A stretch of 64,000 nt of DNA from Megachile rotundata. Its lineage: Eukaryota > Arthropoda > Insecta > Hymenoptera > Megachilidae. The position numbers and the translations under genes are program-made. The stretch is taken from the NCBI RefSeq assembly GCF_050947335.1, contig NW_027473315.1, forward strand, positions 2,666,001-2,730,000, read 5' to 3'. Below, piece by piece: positions 15,121 to 30,000 of this stretch (positions are counted from its first letter, which is position 1; each line of letters begins with the position of its first letter). A model generated the notes under the pieces. That model worked only from the letters and a program-made list of their open reading frames with translations. It ran no database searches and had not been told where the DNA came from.

Positions 15121-16394
15121 AAGATGGCGCGTGTATGATTGAGATTGTACGATTGTGATTGTATGATTGTGATTGTATGATTGTGATTGTATGATTGTGA
15201 TTGTATGATTGTGATTGTATGATTGTGATTGTATGATTGTGATTGTATGATTGTGATTGTATGATTGTGATTGTATGATTGTTATTGTATGATCGTTTTT
15301 GTATGATTGTGATTGTATAGTAGTAATTGTATGATTGTCATCGTATGATTGTCATTGTATGATTGTGATTGTATGATTGTGATTGTATGATTGTTATTGT
15401 ATGATTGTGATTGTATGATTGTGATTGTATGATTGTGATTGTATGATTGTGATTGTATGATTGTGATTGTATGATTGTGATTGTATGATTGTGATTGTAT
15501 GATTGTGATTGTAAGATGGCGCGTGTATGATTGAGCTTGTACGATTGTGATTGTATGATTGTGATCATATGGTTCTGATTTTTCGATTGCGATTGTACGA
15601 TTGTGATTGCATGATTGTGATTGCATGATTGTGATTGAATGATTGTGATTGTATGATTGTGATTGTACGATTGTGATTGTATGATTGCGATATTATGTTT
15701 GTGATTGTATGATTGTGATTGTATGATTGTGATTGTATGATTGTGATTGTATGATTGTGATTGTATGATTGTGATTGTATGATTGTGATTGTATGATTGT
15801 GATTGTATGATTGTGATTGTATGATTGCGATTGTATGATTGTGATTGTATGATTGACATTGTATGATTGTGATTGTATTATTGTGGTTGTATGATTGTGA
15901 TTGTATGATTGTGATTGTATGATTGTGAATGTATGATTGTGATTGTATGATTGTGATTGTATGATTGTGATTGTATTATTGTGATTGTATGATTGCGATA
16001 GTAGGATTGTGATTGTATGATTGTGATTGTATGATTGTGATTGTATGATTGTGATTGTATGATTGCGATAGTATGATTGTGATTGTATGATTGTGATTGT
16101 ATGATTGTGATTGTACGATTGTGATTGTATGATTGTGATTGTAAGATGGCGCGTGTATGATTGAGATTGTACGATTGTGATTGTATGATTGTGATTGTAT
16201 GATTGTGATTGTATGATTGTGATTGTATGATTGTGATTGTATGATTGTGATCGTATGATTGTGATTGTTTGATTGCGATTGTATGATTGTGATTGTATGA
16301 TTGTGATTGTATGATTGTGATTGTATGATTGTGATTGTATGATTGTGATTGTATGATTGTGATTGTATGATTGTGATTGTAAGATGGCGCGTGT
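15121..16394. repeat. Scrambled zone with five crowded anchor units
   Basis: Four AAGATGGCGCGTGT units start at 15121, 15513, 16143 and 16381, with a fifth just upstream at 14295. Spacings of 392, 630 and 238 bp contrast with 0.8-2.4 kb in most of family B. The copies at 15121 and 16143 lack the usual GATCAT, GGTTCT and TCGATT units downstream and return to canonical units. This suggests truncated or nested short-range exchanges. Confidence 0.8.
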
Positions 16395-17248
16395 ATGATT
16401 GAGATTGTACGATTGTGATTGTATGATTGTGATCATATGGTTCTGATTTTTCGATTGCGATTGTACGATTGTGATTGCATGATTGTGATTGCATGATTGT
16501 TTTTGTATGATTGTGATTCTATGATTCTGATTTTATGATTGTGCCTGCATGATTGTGATGGTATGATTGTGATTGTATGATTGCGATTGTATGATTGCAA
16601 TTTTATGAGTGTGATTATATGATTATGATTGTATGATTGTGATTGTATGATTGTGATTGTATGATTGTTTTTGTATGATTGTGATTGTATGATTGTGATT
16701 GTATGATTGTGATTGCATGATTGTGATTGAATGATTGTGATTGTATGATTGTGATTGTACGATTGTGATTGTATGATTGCGATATTATGATTGTGATTGT
16801 ATGATTGTGATTGTATGATTGTGATTGTATGATTGTGATTGTATGATTGTGATTGTATGATTGTGATTGTATGATTGTGATTGTATGATTGTGATTGTAT
16901 GATTGTGATTGTATGATTGTGATTGTATGATTGCGATTGTATGATTGTGATTGTATGATTGAGATTGTATGATTGTGATTGTATTATTGTGGTTGTATGA
17001 TTGTGATTGTATGATTGTGATTGTATGATTGTGAATGTATGATTGTGATTGTTTGATTGTGATTGTATGATTGTGATTGTATGATTGTGATTTTATGGTT
17101 GTCTTTGTATGATTGTGATTGTATAGTAGTAATTGTATGATTGTCATCGTATGATTGTGATTGTATGATTGTGATTGTATGATTGAGATTGTATGATTGT
17201 GATTGTATTATTGTGGTTGTATGATTGTGATTGTATGATTGTGATTGT

Positions 17249-20200
17249 ATGATTTTTTTTGTATGATTGTGATTGTATGATTGTGATTGTATGATTGTGA
17301 TTGTATGTTTGTGATTGTATTATTGTGATTGTATGATTGTGATTGTATGATTGTGATTGTATGATTGCGATAGTATGATTGTGATTGTATGATTGTGATT
17401 GTATGATTGTGATTGTATGATTGCGATAGTATGATTGTGATTGTATGATTGTGATTGTATGATTGTGATTGTATAATTGTGATTGTATGATTGAGATTGT
17501 ATGATTGTGATTGTATTATTGTGATTGTATGATTGTGATTGTATGATTGTGATTGTATGATTGTGAATGTATGATTGTGATTGTATGATTGTGATTGTAT
17601 GATTGTGATTGTATGATTGTTTTTGTATGATTGTGATTGTATAGTAGTAATTGTATGATTGTCATCGTATGATTGTGATCGTATGATTGTGATTGTATGA
17701 TTGTGATTGTATGATTGTGATTGTATGATTGTGATTGTATGATTGTGATTGTATCATTGTGATTGTATGATTGTGATCATATGATTGTGATTGTATGATT
17801 GTGATTGTATGATTGTTTTTGTATGATTGTGATTGTATAGTAGTAATTGTATGATTGTCATCGTATGATTGTGATTGTACGATTGTTTTTGTATGATTGT
17901 GATTGTATAGTAGTAATTGTATGATTGTCTTCGTATGATTGTGATCGTATGATTGTGATTGTATGATTGTGATTGTATTATTGTGATTGTATGATTGTGA
18001 TTGTATGATTGTGATTGTATGATTGTGATTGTATGATTGTGAATGTATGATTGTGATTGTATGATAGTGATTGTGTGATTCTGATTGTATGATTGTTTTT
18101 GTATGATTGTGATTGTATAGTAGTAATTGTATGATTGTCATCGTATGATTGTGATTGTATGATTGTTTTTGTGTGATTGTGATTGTATAGTAGTAATTGT
18201 ATGATTGTCTTCGTATGATTGTGATCGTATGATAGTGATTGTATGATTGTGATTGTATGATTGTGATTGTATGATTGTGATTGTATCATTGTGATTGTAT
18301 GATTGTGATTATATGATTGTCATTGCATGATTGTTTTTGTATGATTGTGATTGTATGATTGTGATTGTATGATTGTGCCTGTATGATTGTGATGGTATGA
18401 TTGTGATTGTATGATTATGATCGTATGATTGTAATTGCATGATCGTGATTGTATGATTGTGATTGTATGATTGTGATTGTATGATTGTGATTATATTATT
18501 GCGATAGTACGATTGTGATTGTATGATTGTGATTGCATGATTGTGATTGTATGATTGTGATTGTATGATTGTGATTGTATGATTGTTTTTGTATGATTGT
18601 GATTGTATAGTAGTAATTGTATGATTGTCATCGTATGATTGTGATTGTATGATTGTTTTTGTATGATTGTGATTGTATAGTAGTAATTGTATGATTGTCA
18701 TCGTATGATTGTGATTGTACGATTGTTTTTGTATGATTGTGATTGTATAGTAGTAATTGTATGATTGACTTCGTATGATTGTGATCGTATGATTGTGATT
18801 GTATGATTGTGATTGTATGATTGTTTTTGTATGATTGTGATTGTATAGTAGTAATTCTATGATTGTCATCGTATTATTGTGATTGTATGATTGTTTTTGT
18901 ATGATTGTGATTGTATAGTAGTAATTGTATGATTGTCTTCGTATGATTGTGATCGTATGATTGTGATTGTATGATTGTGATTGTATGATTGTGATTGTAT
19001 GATTGTGATTGTATGATTGGTTTTGTATGATTGTGGTTGTATGATTGTGATTGTATGATTGTGATTGTATGATTGTGATTGTATTATTGTGATTGTATGA
19101 TTGTGATTGTATGATTGCGATAGTATGATTGTGATTGTATGATTGCGATAGTATGATTGTGATTGTATGATTGTGATTGTATGATTGTGATTGTATGATT
19201 GTGATTGTATGATTGTGATTGTATGATTGTGATTGTATGATTGTGATTGTATGATTGAGATTGTATGATTGTGATTGTATTATTGTGATTGTATGATTGT
19301 GATTGTATGATTGTGATTGTATGATTGTGATTGTATTATTGTGATTGTATGATTGTGATTGTATGATTGTGATTGTATGATTGCGATAGTATGATTGTGA
19401 TTGTATGATTGTGATTGTATGATTGTGATTGTATGATTGCGATAGTATGATTGTGATTGTATGATTGTGATTGTATGATTGTGATTGTATAATTGTGATT
19501 GTATGATTGAGATTGTATGATTGTGATTGTATTATTGTGATTGTATGATTGTGATTGTATGATTGTGATTGTATGATTGTGAATGTATGATTGTGATTGT
19601 ATGATTGTGATTGTATGATTGTGATTGTATGATTGTTTTTGTATGATTGTGATTGTATAGTAGTAATTGTATGATTGTCATCGTATGATTGTGATCGTAT
19701 GATTGTGATTGTATGATTGTGATTGTATGATTGTGATTGTATGATTGTGATTGTATGATTGTGATTGTATCATTGTGATTGTATGATTGTGATCATATGA
19801 TTGTGATTGTATGATTGTGATTGTATGATTGTTTTTGTATGATTGTGATTGTATAGTAGTAATTGTATGATTGTCATCGTATGATTGTGATTGTACGATT
19901 GTTTTTGTATGATTGTGATTGTATAGTAGTAATTGTATGATTGACTTCGTATGATTGTGATCGTATGATTGTGATTGTATGATTGTGATTGTATGATTGT
20001 TTTTGTATGATTGTGATTGTATAGTAGTAATTCTATGATTGTCATCGTATGATTGTGATTGTATGATTGTTTTTGTATGATTGTGATTGTATAGTAGTAA
20101 TTGTATGATTGTCTTCGTATGATTGTGATCGTATGATTGTGATTGTATGATTGTGATTGTATGATTGTGATTGTATGATTGTGATTGTATGATTGTGATT

Positions 20201-23200
20201 GTATCATTGTGATTGTATGATTGTGATCATATGATTGTGATTGTATGATTGTGATTGTATGATTGGTTTTGTATGATTGTGGTTGTATGATTGTGATTGT
20301 ATGATTGTGATTGTATGATTGTGATTGTATTATTGTGATTGTATGATTGTGATTGTATGATTGCGATAGTATGATTGTGATTGTATGATTGCGATAGTAT
20401 GATTGGGATTGTATGATTGTGATTGTATGATTGTGATTGTATGATTGTGATTGTATGATTGTGATTGTATGATTGTGATTGTATGATTGTGATTGTATGA
20501 TTGAGATTGTATGATTGTGATTGTATTATTGTGATTGTATGATTGTGATTGTATGATTGTGAATGTATGATTGTGATTGTATGATTGTGATTGTATGATT
20601 GTGATTGTATGATTGTGATTGTATGATTGTGATTGTATCATTGTGATTGTATGGTTGTGATCATATGATTGTGATTGTATGATTGTGATTGTATGATTGT
20701 TTTTGTATGATTGTGATTGTATGATTGTGATTGTATGATTGTGATTGTATTATTGTGATTGTATGATTGTGATTGTATGATTGTGATTGTATGATTGCGA
20801 TAGTATGATTGTGATTGTATGATTGTGATTGTATGATTGTGATTGTATGATTGCGATAGTATGATTGTGATTGTATGATTGTGATTGTATGATTGTGATT
20901 GTATGATTGTGATTGTATAATTGTGATTGTATGATTGAGATTGTATGATTGTGATTGTATTATTGTGATTGTATGATTGTGATTGTATGATTGTGATTGT
21001 ATGATTGTGATTGTATGATTGTGAATGTATGATTGTGATTGTATGATAGTGATTGTGTGATTCTGATTGTATGATTGTTTTTGTATGATTGTGATTGTAT
21101 AGTAGTAATTGTATGATTGTCATCGTATGATTGTGATTGTATGATTGTTTTTGTGTGATTGTGATTGTATAGTAGTAATTGTATGATTGTCTTCGTATGA
21201 TTGTGATCGTATGATTGTCTTCGTATGATTGTGATCGTATGATAGTGATTGTATGATTGTGATTGTATGATTGTGATTGTATGATTGTGATTGTATCATT
21301 GTGATTGTATGATTGTGATTATATGATTGTCATTGCATGATTGTTTTTGTATGATTGTGATTGTATGATTGTGATTGTATGATTGTGCCTGTATGATTGT
21401 GATGGTATGATTGTGATTGTATGATTATGATCGTATGATTGTAATTGCATGATCGTGATTGTATGATTGTGATTGTATGATTGTGATTGTATGATTGTGA
21501 TTATATTATTGCGATAGTACGATTTTGATTGTATGATTGTGACTGCATGATTGTGATTGTATGATTGTGATTGTATGATTGTGATTGTATGATTGTTTTT
21601 GTATGATTGTGATTGTATAGTAGTAATTGTATGATTGTCATCGTATGATTGTGATTGTATGATTGTTTTTGTATGATTGTGATTGTATAGTAGTAATTGT
21701 ATGATTGTCATCGTATGATTGTGATTGTACGATTGTTTTTGTATGATTGTGATTGTATAGTAGTAATTGTATGATTGACTTCGTATGATTGTGATCGTAT
21801 GATTGTGATTGTATGATTGTGATTGTATGATTGTTTTTGTATGATTGTGATTGTATAGTAGTAATTCTATGATTGTCATCGTATGATTGTGATTGTATGA
21901 TTGTTTTTGTATGATTGTGATTGTATAGTAGTAATTGTATGATTGTCTTCGTATGATTGTGATCGTATGATTGTGATTGTATGATTGTGATTGTATGATT
22001 GTGATTGTATGATTGTGATTGTATCATTGTGATTGTATGATTGTGATCATATGATTGTGATTGTATGATTGTGATTGTATGATTGGTTTTGTATGATTGT
22101 GGTTGTATGATTGTGATTGTATGATTGTGATTGTATGATTGTGATTGTATTATTGTGATTGTATGATTGTGATTGTATGATTGCGATAGTATGATTGTGA
22201 TTGTATGATTGCGATAGTATGATTGTGATTGTATGATTGTGATTGTATGATTGTGATTGTATGATTGTGATTGTATGATTGTGATTGTATGATTGTGATT
22301 GTATGATTGTGATTGTATGATTGAGATTGTATGATTGTGATTGTATTATTGTGATTGTATGATTGTGATTGTATGATTGTGATTGTATGATTGTGAATGT
22401 ATGATTGTGATTGTATGATTGTGATTGTATGATTGTGATTGTATGATTGTGATTGTATGATTGTGATTGTATCATTGTGATTGTATGGTTGTGATCATAT
22501 GATTGTGATTGTATGATTGTGATTGTATGATTGTTTTTGTATGATTGTGATTGTATGATTGTGATTGTATGATTGTGATTGTATGATTGCGATTGTATGA
22601 TTGCAATTTTATGAGTGTGATTATATGATTATAATTGTATGATTGTGATTGTATGATTGTTTTTGTATGATTGTGATTGTATGATTGTGATTGTATGATT
22701 GTGATTGCATGATTGTGGTTGTATGATTATGGTTCTATTATTGTGATTGTATGATTGTTCTTGTATGATTATGATCGTATGATTGTAATTGCATGATCGT
22801 GATTGTATGATTGTGATTGTATGATTGTGATTGTATGATTGTGATTATATTATTGCGATAGTACGATTGTGATTGTATGATTGTGATTGCATGATTGTGA
22901 TTGTATGATTGTGATTGTATGATTGTTTTTGTATGATTGTGATTGTATAGTAGTAATTGTATGATTGTCATCGTATGATTGTGATTGTATGATTGTTTTT
23001 GTATGATTGTGATTGTATAGTAGTAATTGTATGATTGTCATCGTATGATTGTGATTGTATGATTGTGATTGTATAGTAGTAATTGTATGATTGTCTTCGT
23101 ATGATTGTGATCGTATGATTGTGATTGTATGATTGTGATTGTATGATTGTGATTGTATGATTGTGATTGTATGATTGTGATTGTATCATTGTGATTGTAT

Positions 23201-24040
23201 GATTGTGATCATATGATTGTGATTGTATGATTGTGATTGTATGATTGTTTTTGTATGATTGTGATTGTATAGTAGTAATTGTATGATTGTCATCGTATGA
23301 TTGTGATTGTATGATTGTTTTTGTATGATTGTGATTGTATAGTAGTAATTGTATGATTGACTTCGTATGATTGTGATCGTATGATTGTGACTGTATGATT
23401 GTGATTGTATGATTGTTTTTGTATGATTGTGATTGTATATTAGTAATTGTATGGTTGTCATCGTATGATTGTAATTGTATGATTGTTTTTGTATGATTGT
23501 GATTGTATAGTAGTAATTGTATGATTGTCTTCGTATGATTGTGATCGTATGATTGTGATTGTATGATTGTGATTGTGTGATTGTGATTGTATGATTGTGA
23601 TTGTATCATTGTGATTGTATGATTGTGATCATATGATTGTGATCATATGATTGTGATTGTATGATTGTGATTGTATGATTGTTTTTGTATGATTGTGATT
23701 GTATGATTGTGATTGTATGATTGTGATTGTATGATTGTGATTGTATGATTGTAATTGTATGATTGAGATTGTATGATTGTGATTGTATTATTGTGATTGT
23801 ATGATTGTGATTGTATGATTGTGATTGTATGATTGTGAATGTATGATTGTGATTGTATGATTGTGATTGTATGATTGTGATTGTATGATTGTTTTTGTAT
23901 GATTGTGATTGTATAGTAGTAATTGTATGATTGTCATCGTATGATTGTGATTGTATGATTGTTTTTGTATGATTGTGATTGTATAGTAGTAATTGTATGA
24001 TTGTCTTCGTATGATTGTGATCGTATGATTGTGATCGTAT
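17249..24040. repeat. HOR family A, block A2
   Basis: This is a second copy of family A. The ATGATTGGTTTTGT unit starts at 19013, 20259 and 22079. The spacings of 1,246 and 1,820 bp nearly repeat the 1,232 and 1,820 bp of block A1. Long stretches align to A1 at a constant offset of 17,850 bp (for example 2,371 with 20,221 and 4,229 with 22,079), with occasional single-unit gains or losses. The first unit, at 17,249, has an eight-T run from one G-to-T change in the TTTTT-type unit. A patch with family-B signature units interrupts this copy near 22.58-22.80 kb and is absent from A1. No gene is present. Confidence 0.85.
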
Positions 24041-27000
24041 GATTGTGATTATATGATTGTGATTGTATCATTGTGATTGAATGATTGTGAGCGTATGATT
24101 GTGAGTGTATGATTGTGATTGTATGATTGTTTTTGTATGATTGTGATTGTATGATTGTGATCGTACGATTGTGATCGTATGATTGTGATTGTATGATTGT
24201 GATCGTTTGATTGTGGTTGTATAATTATGGTTCTATTATTGTGATTGTATGATTGTTCTTGTATGATTATGATCATATGATTGTAATTGCATGATTGTGA
24301 TTGTATGATTGTGATTGTATGATTGTGATTGTATGATTGTGATTGTATGATTGCGATAGTAGGATTGCGATTGTATGATTGTGATTGTATGATTGTGATT
24401 GTATGATTGTGATTGTATGATTGCGATAGTATGATTGTGATTGTATGATTGTGATTGTATGATTGTGATTGTACGATTGTGATTGTATGATTGTGATTGT
24501 ATGATTGTGATTGTATGATTGTTTTTGTATGATTGTGATTGTATAGTAGTAATTGTATGATTGTCATCGTATGATTGTCATTGTATGATTGTGATTGTAT
24601 CATTGTGATTGAATGATTGTGAGTGTATGATTGCGATTGTATGATTGCGATCGTATGATTGTGATTGTTTGATTGCGATTGTATGATTGTGATTGTATGA
24701 TTGTGATTGTATGATTGTGATTGTATGATTGTGATTGTATGATTGTGATTGTATGATTGTGATTGTATGATTGTGATTGTATGATTGTGATTGTATGATT
24801 GTGATTGTAAGATGGCGCGTGTATGATTGAGATTGTACGATTGTGATTGTATGATTGTGATCATATGGTTCTGATTGTTCGATCGCGATTGTACGATTGT
24901 GATTGCATGATTGTGATTGCATGATTGTTTTTGTATGATTGTGATTCTATGATTCTGATTTTATGATTGTGCCTGCATGATTGTGAGGGTATGATTGTGA
25001 TTGTATGATTGCGATTGTATGATTGCAATTTTATGAGTGTGATTATATGATTATGATTGTATGATTGTGATTGTATGATTGTGATTGTATGATTGTGATT
25101 GTATGATTGTGATTGTATGATTGTTTTTGTATGATTGTGATTGTATGATTGTGATTGTATGATTGTGATTGTATGATTGTGATTGCATGATTGTGATTGA
25201 ATGATTGTGATTGTATGATTGTGATTGTACGATTGTGATTGTATGATTGCGATATTATGATTGTGATTGTATGATTGTGATTGTATGATTGTGATTGTAT
25301 GATTGTGATTGTATGATTGTGATTGTATGATTGTGATTGTATGATTGTGATTGTATGATTGTGATTGTATGATTGTGATTGTATGATTGTGATTGTATGA
25401 TTGCGATTGTATGATTGTGATTGTATGATTGTGATTGTATGATTGAGATTGTATGATTGTGATTGTATTATTGTGGTTGTATGATTGTGATTGTATGATT
25501 GTGATTGTATGATTGTGAATGTATGATTGTGATTGTATGATTGTGATTGTATGATTGTGATTGTATGATTGTGATTGTATGATTGTGATTGTATCATTGT
25601 GATTGAATGATTGTGAGTGTATGATTGCGATTGTATGATTGCGATCGTATGATTGTGATTGTTTGATTGCGATTGTATGATTGTGATTGTATGATTGTGA
25701 TTGTATGATTGTGATTGTATGATTGTGATTGTATGATTGTGATTGTATGATTGTGATTGTATGATTGTGATTGTAAGATGGCGCGTGTATGATTGAGATT
25801 GTACGATTGTGATTGTATGATTGTGATCATATGGTTCTGATTTTTCGATTGCGATTGTACGATTGTGATTGCATGATCGTGATTGCATGATTGTTTTTGT
25901 ATGATTGTGATTCTATGATTCTGATTTTATGATTGTGCCTGCATGATTGTGATGGTATGATTGTGATTGTATGATTGCGATTGTATGATTGCAATTTTAT
26001 GAGTGTGATTATATGATTATGATTGTATGATTGTGATTGTATGATTGTGATTGTATGATTGTTTTTGTATGATTGTGATTGTATAGTAGTAATTGTATGA
26101 TTGTCATCGTATGATTGTGATTGTATGATTGTGATTGTATGATTGTTTTTGTATGATTGTGATTGTATATTAGTAATTGTATGGTTGTCATCGTATGATT
26201 GTAATTGTATGATTGTTTTTGTATGATTGTGATTGTATAGTAGTAATTGTATGATTGTCTTCGTATGATTGTGATCGTATGATTGTGATTGTATGATTGT
26301 GATTGTGTGATTGTGATTGTATGATTGTGATTGTATCATTGTGATTGTATGATTGTGATCATATGATTGTGATCATATGATTGTGATTGTATGATTGTGA
26401 TTGTATGATTGTTTTTGTATGATTGTGATTGTATGATTGCGATTGTATGATTGTGATTGTATGATTGTGATTGTATTATTGTGATTGTATGATTGTGATT
26501 GTATGATTGCGATAGTATGATTGTGATTGTATGATTGTGATTGTATGATTGTGATTGTATGATTGTGATTGTATGATTGTGATTGTATGATTGTGATTGT
26601 ATGATTGTGATTGTATGATTGTGATTGTATGATTGTAATTGTATGATTGAGATTGTATGATTGTGATTGTATTATTGTGATTGTATGATTGTGATTGTAT
26701 GATTGTGATTGTATGATTGTGAATGTATGATTGTGATTGTATGATTGTGATTGTATGATTGTGATTGTATGATTGTTTTTGTATGATTGTGATTGTATAG
26801 TAGTAATTGTATGATTGTCATCGTATGATTGTGATTGTATGATTGTTTTTGTATGATTGTGATTGTATAGTAGTAATTGTATGATTGTCTTCGTATGATT
26901 GTGATCGTATGATTGTGATCGTATGATTGTGATTATATGATTGTGATTGTATCATTGTGATTGAATGATTGTGAGCGTATGATTGTGAGTGTATGATTGT

Positions 27001-30000
27001 GATTGTATGATTGTTTTTGTATGATTGTGATTGTATGATTGTGATCGTACGATTGTGATCGTATGATTGTGATTGTATGATTGTGATCGTTTGATTGTGG
27101 TTGTATAATTATGGTTCTATTATTGTGAATGTATGATTGTTCTTGTATGATTATGATCATATGATTGTAATTGCATGATTGTGATTGTATGATTGTGATT
27201 GTATGATTGTGATTGTATGATTGTGATTGTATGATTGCGATAGTATGATTGTGATTGTATGATTGTGATTGTATGATTGTGATTGTATGATTGTGATTGT
27301 ATGATTGTGATTGTATGATTGCGATAGTATGATTGTGATTGTATGATTGTGATTGTATGATTGTGATTGTACGATTGTGATTGTATGATTGTGATTGTAT
27401 GATTGTGATTGTATGATTGTTTTTGTATGATTGTGATTGTATAGTAGTAATTGTATGATTGTCATCGTATGATTGTCATTGTATGATTGTGATTGTATCA
27501 TTGTGATTGAATGATTGTGAGTGTATGATTGCGATTGTATGATTGCGATCGTATGATTGTGATTGTTTGATTGCGATTGTATGATTGTGATTGTATGATT
27601 GTGATTGTATGATTTTGATTGTATGATTGTGATTGTATGATTGTGATTGTATGATTGTGATTGTATGATTGCGATAGTGTGATTGTGATTGTATGATTGT
27701 GATTGTATGACTGTGATTGTACGATTGTGATTGTATGATTGTGATTGTATGATTGTGATTGTATGATTATTTTTGTATGATTGTGATTGTATAGTAGTAA
27801 TTGTATGATTGTCATCGTATGATTGTCATTGTATGATTGTGATTGTATCATTGTGATTGAATGATTGTGAGTGTATGATTGCGATTGTATGATTGCGATC
27901 GTATGATTGTGATTGTTTGATTGCGATTGTATGATTGTGATTGTATGATTGTGATTGTATGATTGTGATTGTATGATTGTGATTGTATGATTGTGATTGT
28001 ATGATTGTGATTGTAAGATGGCGCGTGTATGATTGAGATTGTACGATTGTGATTGTATGATTGTGATCATATGGTTCTGATTTTTCGATTGCGATTGTAC
28101 GATTGTGATTGCATGATTGTGATTGCATGATTGTTTTTGTATGATTGTGATTCTATGATTCTGATTTTATGATTGTGCCTGCATGATTGTGATGGTATGA
28201 TTGTGATTGTATGATTGCGATTGTATGATTGCAATTTTATGAGTGTGATTATATGATTATGATTGTATGATTGTGATTGTATGATTGTGATTGTATGATT
28301 GTTTTTGTATGATTGTGATTGTATAGTAGTAATTGTATGATTGTCATCGTATGATTGTGATTGTATGATTGTTTTTGTATGATTGTGATTGTACAGTAGT
28401 AATTGTATGATTGACTTCGTATGATTGTGATCGTATGATTGTGATTGTATGATTGCGATATTATGATTGTGATTGTATGATTGTGATTGTATGATTGTGA
28501 TTGTATGATTGTGATTGTATGATTGTGATTGTATGATTGTGATTGTATGATTGAGATTGTATCATTGTGATTGTATTATTGTGGTTGTATGATTGTGATT
28601 GTATGATTGTGATTGTATGATTGTGAATGTATGATTGTGATTGTATGATTGTGATTGTATGATTGTGATTGTATGATTGTGATTGTATGATTGTGATTGT
28701 ATGATTGTGATTGTATCATTGTGATTGAATGATTGTGAGCGTATGATTGTGAGTGTATGATTGTGATCGTATGATTGTGATTGTATGATTGTGATTGTAT
28801 CATTGTGATTGAATGATTGTGAGCGTATGATTGTGAGTGTATGATTGTGATTGTATGATTGTTTTTGTATGATTGCGATTGTATGATTGTGATCGTACGA
28901 TTGTGATCGTATGATTGTGATTGTATGATTGTGATCGTTTGATTGTGGTTGTATAATTATGGTTCTATTATTGTGATTGTATGATTGTTCTTGTATGATT
29001 ATGATCATATGATTGTAATTGCATGATTGTGATTGTATGATTGTGATTGTATGATTGTGATTGTATGATTGTGATTGTATGATTGCGATAGTAGGATTGT
29101 GATTGTATGATTGTGATTGTATGATTGTGATTGTATGATTGTGATTGTATGGTTGTGATTGTATGATTGCGATAGTAAGATTGTGATTGTATGATTGTGA
29201 TTGTATGATTGTGATTGTACGATTGTGATTGTATGATTGTGATTGTATGATTGTGATTGTATGATTGTTTTTGTATGATTGTGATTGTATAGTAGTAATT
29301 GTATGATTGTCATCGTATGATTGTCATTGTATGATTGTGATTGTATCATTGTGATTGAATGATTGTGAGTGTATGATTGCGATTGCATGATTGCGATCGT
29401 ATGATTGTGATTGTTTGATTGCGATTGTATGATTGTGATTGTATGATTGTGATTGTATGATTGTGATTGTATGATTGTGATTGTATGATTGTGATTGTAT
29501 GATTGTGATTGTATGATTGTGATTGTAAGATGGCGCGTGTATGATTGAGATTGTACGATTGTGATTGTATGATTGTGATCATATGGTTCTGATTTTTCGA
29601 TTGCGATTGTACGATTGTGATTGCATGATTGTGATTGCATGATTGTTTTTGTATGATTGTGATTCTATGATTCTGATTTTATGATTGTGCCTGCATGATT
29701 GTGATGGTATGATTGTGATTGTATGATTGCGATTGTATGATTGCAATTTTATGAGTGTGATTATATGATTATGATTGTATGATTGTGATTGTATGATTGT
29801 GATTGTATGATTGTTTTTGTATGATTGTGATTGTATGATTGTGATTGTATGATTGTGTTTTCATGATTGTGATTGAATGATTGTGATTGTATGATTGTGA
29901 TTGTACGATTGTGATTGTATGATTGCGATATTATGATTGTGATTGTATGATTGTGATTGTATGATTGTGATTGTATGATTGTGATTGTATGATTGTGATT

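Larger units (their letters stand above)
5391..17248. repeat. HOR family B, block B1
   Basis: This block begins where the order ATCATTGTGATTGA, then ATGATTGTGAGCGT, appears. It holds ten of the 21 copies of the diverged unit AAGATGGCGCGTGT (6147, 7967, 9003, 10781, 13091, 14295, 15121, 15513, 16143, 16381) and four copies of TTGATTGTGGTTGT (5559, 7379, 10221, 12181). Monomer spacings vary in whole units (1,820, 1,036, 1,778, 2,310 and 1,204 bp), as expected of repeated unequal exchange. The segment 8,019-8,615 recurs at 10,833-11,429 almost unchanged, 2,814 bp away. No gene is present. The right boundary is approximate. Confidence 0.85.

Noticed and set aside
17249..17262. Eight-T run (also at 53,158) as a Pol III terminator or poly(A) trace
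   Set aside because: It is a single G-to-T change in the common TTTTT-type unit, fully in register, with no Pol III gene or retroposed sequence nearby.
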